The position numbers were made by a program, and so were the translations under genes. A stretch of DNA of 64,000 nucleotides from Metarhizium brunneum (taxonomy: Eukaryota; Ascomycota; Sordariomycetes; Hypocreales; Clavicipitaceae): contig NC_089424.1 in the NCBI RefSeq assembly GCF_013426205.1, positions 1,674,001-1,738,000 of the forward strand, read 5' to 3'. Position 1 is the first letter of the stretch; each line of letters starts with the position of its first letter. Below the pieces are notes generated by a model. The model was given only the letters and a program-made list of their open reading frames with translations. It did not search any database and was not told the origin of the DNA. Below, piece after piece: positions 58,042 through 64,000 of the stretch.

Positions 58042-58708
58042 ATGGGCTCTTCGGCCTCCAAGATTGGCCGCGCGGCTCCGGCGGTTGCACGGCGATATCC
58101 ACCGTGGGAATATAGTGGTCAGGCGCCGCCAAATCTGCGTCCTGCTGACCAGAGTACACGACAATCAAGGCAATCAAGGGGCAATAGCAAAATGGGCGAT
58201 GGTATTTGACGTGTTTACCCCACTAGATGTATTTCATTGTGCCCACAGCCAGTCAATACATACTAACTTTCAATCAATAGAAGCAAAAGCAGATGGAAAC
58301 GACCCTGACTTCGCACCTGCCGACTTCTCCCAACGTCTCCATGAAATGGGCATGGTACAACCGAATGTAACATTCTCACCGTCATCAACAGCCAAAAATG
58401 ATGTCCGAAAAGTGGCAAGCGATCCTTCAATGATTCAATACCCGCCAAACAAACAGAATGCTACATTATCGGTCCTGGAAGCCCGTCGACATCTCCAACA
58501 ACAGGCGAATGATGATATCGCTAAAACCGGACTACATGGAAGGCAGTACAAAAGATTCGTCGACATGAGGATCTTGATCAACACCATCAAACTGCGGGAT
58601 CAGGGTATGACATATGCGGAAATTGAGGAGCGCCACTGCCTCGAGCCTGGAACAGTCAAAAAACTTGGTCGTCATGGAGTTTTTTCACATGTCTCTGCAA
58701 CTAGGTAA
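58042..58708 (+). CDS. Small fungal protein with N-myristoylation signal and HTH-like C-terminus
   Basis: Two exons: 58042-58201 and 58281-58708, 79-nt intron with a textbook TACTAAC branch point, giving 195 residues. The start MGSSASKIGRAAP fits the N-myristoylation consensus (Gly2, Ser6, Lys7). A Pro/Gln/Arg/Ser linker follows. A compact core after the intron reads DPDFAPADFSQRLHEMGMVQPN, then SVLEARRHL. The last third, FVDMRILINTIKLRDQGMTYAEIEERHCLEPGTVKKLG, has a helix-turn-helix-like pattern (MTYAEIEERHCLEPGTVKKL). The alternative continuous frame from 57977 ignores the intron and looks artificial. I do not recognise a named family. Myristoylation argues for a membrane site, perhaps mitochondrial, while the HTH-like segment may be a protein-protein or RNA module. 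Homologues with this opening appear widespread in fungi (memory, unverified). Confidence 0.82.
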
Positions 58709-58841
58709 CAAGACATCGTGGCATGGATGCCGTCCAGGCTTCGTATACGTAGCATTCTTTTCTTCATCGAAATACAACAATCCCGGTCAACCAAAAAATG
58801 GCGCTTTTCAGGCCATCAAATAAAATCAATGGCAATTGAAT

Positions 58842-60004
58842 TCACCAAGCTGCATGGCCTCCGTCGATACGAAGGTCACTACCCGTCATGAAACTACTGG
58901 CATCACTCAGCAGAAACACAGCTGCACCGCGGAACTCATGAGGCATGCTCAGGCGGTTGAGCATGTTTTCTGTCGGCCATAAGACCTTGCGCTCGGGAAA
59001 GTCGTCGAAAAGATTCTGTAACATCTGGGTCATAATATAGCCCGGCGAGAGGGAGTTTACTCTGATGCCATGCTGGCCCCATTCCGCCGCCAGACTCCTG
59101 CATAATTGAATGACGGCTGCTTTCGATGCATTGTATGCCCTATAATATTCCGCTTTGTTATTCTTTCCTACCGTGGTAGAGTCTCACTTGTTTCTCCTCC
59201 GAAATTTTGGAACTGAAACTTGAAAACTGGCCCAGTAACTACTTACGGTGCGTACATGCCCTTGTTGGCGATGGTGCCACTCATACTGGCGATGAGGCAA
59301 ATGCTACCTGGCTGTTTGAGACGAACCATTTGACGAGCGGCTGCCTGTGCTGTCATGAAGACGCCTGTAACGTTAATGCTCATTATACGATTGGCCACGT
59401 CGGCGCTATGCTCCAGAGCCTGGGTCTCGTGATTGATGCCTGCTGCTGCAATAAGTCCGTCCAGGCGATTAGACTGGTTGGCGATGTTTTCCATGATTTT
59501 GTTTAAAAGCGCAACATCCCTGACATCTGCTTGGTGATAAGTTAAAGCAGTACCAAGCTCGTCCTTTGCCCTCTGGGAGACTTCCGAGAAGGGCGAACTG
59601 AGATCATTGGCAGGAGAGGGGAGCCTGTCAATAGCGTGGACTAAGAGTATTTGAATTGTTTAGTAAATTGTCTGAATACATATTATTGAATTGGAACTAT
59701 TTCCATGGTTGACAAGATGGCTATACATACCTGTTGCGCCTGCCTCGAGCAGGGCCTCTGCCTGGACAAGGCCCAGTCCTCGGGCACCACCGGACACAAC
59801 CACTACTTTGTTCTTGAGCGAAAATTCGGGCAGTAAGCGAGACTTTGTACTGGAAACGATGTTGCGGCTTCTCGCGGAGCTATGTGAAGCCCCCCGCTGG
59901 ATTGAGTGAAGCGGCCCAGGGACAACAGCGGACACTGTGCTACGGGAGGCATTGACCAACTGCCTGAATGCGGGGGCGGACCCGGACATTCCTCTTAATG
60001 CCAT
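58842..60004 (-). CDS. Short-chain dehydrogenase/reductase, probably mitochondrial
   Basis: NAD(P)-dependent oxidoreductase of the classical SDR type. Three exons: 60004-59731, 59640-59247 and 59139-58842, giving 321 residues. The N-terminal ~60 residues are basic, Ser/Arg-rich and nearly acid-free, like a mitochondrial presequence. The cofactor motif GGARGLG is at 72-78, DVRDV at about 130, and AAAGINHE takes the place of NNAG. The catalytic Ser lies in CLIASMSGT, and Tyr/Lys in YNASKAAV; the latter is rebuilt across intron 2 (YAP|AYNASK). RVNSLSPGYIMTQM and FRGAAVFLLSDASSFMTG complete the fold. It resembles sorbose/D-arabinitol-type reductases, but substrate is not determined. Complete. Confidence 0.92.
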
Positions 60005-60880
60005 ATCAAATGGTATCAGCTGATGATGGAGACTGAGTTAAGCTTTGAGAAATGGTAATGCGTGCATGTGAGAGAGGTCGGGCCATGTTAAAGAGCCTGC
60101 CTGAGAACGAGGAGCAAACCCTCTTTTTGTACGAGCGTACTATTACTACCTCCTCCTAGTATGGAGGTACCTACTGCCTGGCTGGGAATTTGCCGCAGAT
60201 GTCTTCCACATAAAGCCACCGGAACGAGTCTGGTAACGGACATATCAGAACGAAATGTTTGCGGCTTTGGGGCGTCACGAATGAGAGGCGCAGTTGTGGT
60301 GGGCGAGCATGACGTCAACGGTACTTGGGCGTGAATTGCTCCGCGGGCTCACTCTTTTTGCCCATCAGCAATAAAATAACTATGGCAAAAGAAGATGCGC
60401 GCGCGGGGTGCGACCACGAGGCCAACTGCTTAGCCCGCTAGCAGGTGGCAACTACCTAGGTACCTAGGTACTATCGACAAGTACTCATGTACAAGTAGTA
60501 CTCCGTACATAGAGCCAGAAATGAAATGTGCACAAGAGTGCGGAGTACGTACTGGCATGGGCCTACTTGGCATCATGCTACAGGCACATTGCCACTAGGC
60601 CGTGCTCAACTGTCGTTTACCTCTAAATACCTGCCCAACTGCCTGCCTACTACCTTCTACTAGTACTTAAGTAGGTAACGTGGGACACAAACGGGGATCG
60701 TTAATTGAATTTGCTGTTAATTGTGACTTTGTGAGGGACCAAATATATTACTAGGCTTTGTTTGTGTACTAGGTACATAGGCACTTGGTATTCATCGCCG
60801 AGTATTACTACTGGATATATCGAACTCGATTCTTTCAACTCGGCGGGGGCCATGTATCTAGATATCTTACATCTATCCAT
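60005..60880. other. Intergenic region with palindromes
   Basis: Promoter side of the SDR gene and 3' flank of the transporter. It contains TACCTAGGTACCTAGGTAC at about 60453, ACTCCGTAC at about 60498, GGAGTACGTAC at about 60541 and CTACTAGTACTTAAGTAGG near 60657. No gene is supported. Confidence 0.5.
60451..60508. repeat. Palindrome cluster joining both dispersed families
   Basis: A CTACCTAGGTACCTAGGTA tract followed within 30 bases by GTAGTACTCCGTAC. One of the few places where the two palindrome families lie side by side (compare 20593-20650). Confidence 0.75.
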
Positions 60881-62686
60881 CTAGCTTTGTATCCATTGAG
60901 CAGAAGTGACCGATGTGGTATAAAGCATGGCAACCAAGCCCACAATCATTATGGCCATGTCCAACGCCTTTGCCCATGAAGATTCCGCAATACCCTTATA
61001 ATGCAGATACGCCGGGTAGATGTATACAAGTGGCACACATGCAAAACTTCCAATCAAGGCCACAAACTTGTCCAAATCGCTGGCACCAACGATACTGATG
61101 CCAACACAGAGACCCATTACTAGGGTCCTAGCCGCATTCTTCTGCCACTTAATGGCAAGGCTCTTCTTGCCAGTAGCTCTCTCCCCAAACAATGACGTTT
61201 CAATGATACGTACGGCTGGAAACAACTGGACAGGCTCGCCTGCTAGGACGGCAAGAGAGTACAGTAATTGCACCGCATTGACTACCACTGAGTCCTGGGG
61301 AAAGTTGGAAATGATCTGAATCTTCGTTTCTTCGCCAAAAGTAGCATAACAAAGGGCACCGACTGATGTGAAGAAGACTGTAATGAGCAACATCACAAAG
61401 TATAGTAGCCCACTGAATTGTTCCGGTTTCTTCATGCTGGACTGAATAGGCAAGATGAGACCTATACCCTCGAAAGTGAAGATGGCAGAACCTATAGTCA
61501 AAGTGAATGCCGAAGGATTGAACAGTTGCACGCTAGGTGCCATTCCATGCGTTGCCAAGGCCCGTATATCAAATTGCCAAATGTATACAAGGCCAACAAG
61601 AATAAAGATATCAGCAAGCAAGGCGGCGGGCCCTAACTTGGAGATTTTTCGAATGAGGACCAGTGGCACAAGAGGTAGAAGCTGCAGAGCAATCAGGCTC
61701 GGTACCCCAACATCAACATTTCTTTGGCCCCGAGTTACAGCATCCAAGAAGGAATATAGGTTTTCTGCAGTAAAGATCAGTCCGGTGCAGACGAACCCCA
61801 ACTGGGATAACGCAATCGAGCCGAGAATGAGACCGCGGAACTTGGGACCAACGATGGACGCTCCGAGTTCGCCATAGCCGCCGCCATATCTCTGCCGACA
61901 GTCAAGCAAGAGGCGAAAGCACAGGCAGTTGATCAGTGACACAGCCACCAACGTCAGGGACGAGAAGAGGATACCCCCATTACGAAACGCTTTGGGAAGA
62001 AACATAATGCCAGTTCCAATGAAGGCTTTGAGAAGTGTGAAGAAGGTTTTCACAGTGCTAGCATCGCCTTCTCGTGCCAACCGCCTGGAGCTTCTGCGTC
62101 GTCGTGTGAATGGGCGATCAATGAGTGGCCGGCGTTCGTTTGGCTCGTCTACGTCATGGTCGTCGATCGCAGACTCATCCTCGGATGTGTCTTCATCTTC
62201 TAAATCCTCGCCGGCAAAACTGCCATATAGGTCTAGAAAATCGACGAAGTTCTTCGTAATGATCACAGTGCCACTAAACCTCCGACGATGCCTGCCGTGG
62301 TGTGCATGTTCGTCAGCCGGGCCCAAACGTGGAGATGGTTGATGGGAGAATGTCGCAGCTCGCCGCAGTGAATTCGCCTGGGCTTTAATCTTGAACATGT
62401 CACGGTGTATATCTCCACCTTGTAGCTTTAGCGATGATTCGAGAGTCTCTGACGACAAGTCATCGGGGTTAGTTGATGATGATTCGGCGATACCAACCCC
62501 AGGCAAGACTGTCGTCGTCGATGGCCCCAAGACTTGTTCCACGCTTCGTCCATGTTCCGCTATGCTTTCTACCGTGGGTTGAGACGATAAGCTCACTTCT
62601 GGGTCAGCGGAGTAGCCTTCCGGGAGATATCTGTCGAGAATGGCGCCGTGCCGTAAGCTATTCGGGGTCGCGTCATGGTCGTCCAT
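60881..62686 (-). CDS. Vacuolar amino-acid transporter, AVT3/AVT4-like
   Basis: Amino acid/auxin permease family (AAAP) protein, probably exporting neutral amino acids from the vacuole. Single exon, 601 residues. The first ~200 residues are cytosolic and disordered, with an acidic run (EDLEDEDTSEDESAIDDHD) and a basic one (FTRRRRSSRRLARE), as in yeast Avt3/Avt4. The transport domain starts at about 215: VKTFFTLLKAFIGTGIMFLPKAF carries the GTGIMFLP motif of this family. About eleven membrane segments follow, including SAIFTFEGIGLILPIQSSM, a conserved AAAP motif. The frame continues a few codons upstream of 62686 without an ATG, so a short 5' exon cannot be ruled out. Otherwise complete. Confidence 0.92.
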   Translation of the reverse strand: MDDHDATPNSLRHGAILDRYLPEGYSADPEVSLSSQPTVESIAEHGRSVEQVLGPSTTTVLPGVGIAESSSTNPDDLSSETLESSLKLQGGDIHRDMFKIKAQANSLRRAATFSHQPSPRLGPADEHAHHGRHRRRFSGTVIITKNFVDFLDLYGSFAGEDLEDEDTSEDESAIDDHDVDEPNERRPLIDRPFTRRRRSSRRLAREGDASTVKTFFTLLKAFIGTGIMFLPKAFRNGGILFSSLTLVAVSLINCLCFRLLLDCRQRYGGGYGELGASIVGPKFRGLILGSIALSQLGFVCTGLIFTAENLYSFLDAVTRGQRNVDVGVPSLIALQLLPLVPLVLIRKISKLGPAALLADIFILVGLVYIWQFDIRALATHGMAPSVQLFNPSAFTLTIGSAIFTFEGIGLILPIQSSMKKPEQFSGLLYFVMLLITVFFTSVGALCYATFGEETKIQIISNFPQDSVVVNAVQLLYSLAVLAGEPVQLFPAVRIIETSLFGERATGKKSLAIKWQKNAARTLVMGLCVGISIVGASDLDKFVALIGSFACVPLVYIYPAYLHYKGIAESSWAKALDMAIMIVGLVAMLYTTSVTSAQWIQS

Positions 62687-63847
62687 GACAGGGACTTGAT
62701 GGAACGAGGAAGATGCTAGTCGAGAAGATAGTGAGATTGCTTAAGTTGTTGTTCGGCATTCCCAAATAAGATTTCCGCAAGTCATGTAGGGATTCCAACT
62801 GAGCTGCCTACTAGGCCTAATAGGTGTGTAAATTCTTTTTTGTAATGGTTTTTTTAATGCTCGTTACTGTCCTCAGAGCCTCGGGGTGTACAAATTTATT
62901 GTGCTGGTCGACTATGTAGGCTTTTTATTTTTATTTTTATATATGTCTTTTTTCCAGTAAATCAAATACGACTCAAAGCCAATCAAAAAAAAAAATTTAC
63001 CAGGCGCGCGAGGTAATTAAAATTATTATGCTTTTTTTTAAGAGATAAATAATAATACCTAGAAATTACTTTTTTTATTTATTTTAATCCTTACCCCCCA
63101 AAAAACTTTTACTCTAAAAAAAATTAATATTAGCGCTTAGATTTTTTTTTTAGAGGCCCAATAATTTTGGGCGCCCTGTAATTGCAGCGCGAAAGCCCTT
63201 GAAACACGTTAAAAAAAAAAGGCGCTGGGCTTTACGAATTAAGAAAAAAAAGAAGGAATATTAAAAGATTAAAAAAAACTCCCCCCCAACAGAACTACAA
63301 AAACATAAAAACACACACACACAAGCCTGCCTGTGTTATCGTGCAAGCGTAACATCGGTAAGGAACAGGAAGAGACCAGAAAAATTATATTAATTGTTGG
63401 TTGATTCGCTCTGTAGTCAAATGAAATTACACGCATGATACAGGTATCGTGCAAGCGTAAAATCCAAAACAGTATTGGGCTGTACCAATTATATTAAAAT
63501 AATTATCAAAAATTGGGATTGCTATAATCCCATACCTAGGATGCATGCTCGCATAACTGCATAATTATCAAGGGCTATTATTGCATATTGATTGTCAATT
63601 CGGTCGCTCGGTTTAAGGGGGTCACGTCACCACTGGGGTATGAAGAGCTAGTTGCTTCATAAAACCTGTTATGGCGGCGTGTAGATATCTCTCTCTCTGC
63701 GATCTTCGTTCCACGGTTTGTGGCAATTGTTTTCTTTTCACTCATTAGTTTTGCGGACAGTGCGCACCTCATCGTTATTGAGCATCGATCACGGATCTCC
63801 ACGACGTTATTATCCTCGCGAGACGACTTGCGACCGTTACTGTCAAA
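62687..63847. other. AT-rich block, possibly mutated repeat DNA
   Basis: From about 62815 to 63560 the sequence turns sharply AT-rich, with long A and T homopolymers and small GC islands (for example near 63005, 63170-63200 and 63220). No coding frame. It contains a 16-bp direct repeat (listed separately) and an ACAC run near 63311. The style is that of a transposon remnant hit by repeat-induced point mutation, though no terminus is certain. The last 250 bases, of normal composition, are the promoter and leader of the next gene. Confidence 0.55.
63337..63460. repeat. 16-bp direct repeat within AT-rich block
   Basis: TATCGTGCAAGCGTAA occurs at about 63337-63352 and again at 63445-63460, 108 bases apart, each followed by a short ATC. 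Both copies are GC-richer than their surroundings. Confidence 0.85.
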
Positions 63848-64000
63848 ATGGGCGACAAGAAGAACGAGGACTTTGTCGTGCAAATATCTGATAGGGGCTT
63901 TGCTGGAAATGAGAAGGAGGCTTTCACGACCAAGGCTACTCCATCGGGAACCCGTGGGCAAAATGAATTCAGCCAGTCGTTGTCAAAGTTGGACAACAGC
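63848..64000 (+). CDS. Unidentified protein, N-terminal 51 residues (runs off window end)
   Basis: An ATG in good context (TCAAAATGGG) opens a frame that continues to the last base. The sequence is hydrophilic and charged: MGDKKNEDFVVQISDRGF, then KEAFTTKATPSGTRG, ending SQSLSKLDNS. This style is common at the cytosolic N-terminus of fungal membrane transporters, and the leader is pyrimidine-rich, but there is no domain yet to name it. Opposite-strand frames over the same bases are shadows. Confidence 0.65.
   Translation, partial: MGDKKNEDFVVQISDRGFAGNEKEAFTTKATPSGTRGQNEFSQSLSKLDNS

Overview
The window is nuclear DNA of a filamentous ascomycete, most probably a sordariomycete of the order Hypocreales. 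The signs are intron-rich protein genes on both strands (introns mostly 50-120 nt, with GT..AG ends and CTAAC/CTGAC-type branch points), fungus-specific genes (homoisocitrate dehydrogenase, mS26/Pet123-type mitoribosome protein, Erv14), and intergenic DNA littered with short palindromes of the TACCTAGGTA and ACTCCGTACGGAGT types. The placement in Hypocreales is inference. No rRNA, tRNA, CRISPR or bacterial-style operon is visible.

Layout. 1-8 kb: 5' end of a class I myosin gene (minus), an RPEL-repeat protein, a small Ser-rich protein, a 2.9 kb gene-poor stretch, and a secreted FKBP-type prolyl isomerase whose last short exon encodes an HEEL ER-retention tail. 8-18 kb: DNA polymerase kappa (minus), diverging from a proline-rich scaffold-like protein; a single-pass membrane protein; a WrbA-type flavodoxin quinone reductase. 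18-26 kb: a largely gene-free accessory stretch with palindrome clusters, a 251 bp MITE-like element and one F-box protein. 26-32 kb: PRP17-like splicing factor, Erv14/cornichon cargo receptor and methionine aminopeptidase 1, all minus. 32-45 kb: kynurenine 3-monooxygenase (BNA4), mitochondrial ribosomal protein uS8m, a long disordered fungal protein, homoisocitrate dehydrogenase (LYS12) and mitochondrial EF-G1. 45-56.6 kb: a yapsin-like aspartic protease, a PLP aminotransferase, an ADP1-like ABCG transporter, mS26 and the nucleolar GTPase NOG2. 57-64 kb: a putatively myristoylated small protein, a mitochondrial-type SDR, an AVT3-like vacuolar amino-acid transporter, an AT-rich block, and the first 51 codons of a gene that runs off the end.

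Most genes are housekeeping and show no cluster logic. Three serve mitochondrial translation (uS8m, EF-G1, mS26), two serve lysine and kynurenine/NAD metabolism, and several serve the secretory pathway (FKBP, Erv14, yapsin). The only hint of an accessory pair is the divergently transcribed aminotransferase and ABCG transporter. I did not find a convincing new defence, mobile or biosynthetic system. The best leads are the MITE-like element, the dispersed hairpin palindromes, the splice-dependent ER-retention signal of the FKBP, and four conserved-looking proteins of unknown function. Exon structures were inferred by eye from splice signals, reading-frame continuity and family resemblance; none is confirmed by transcripts.
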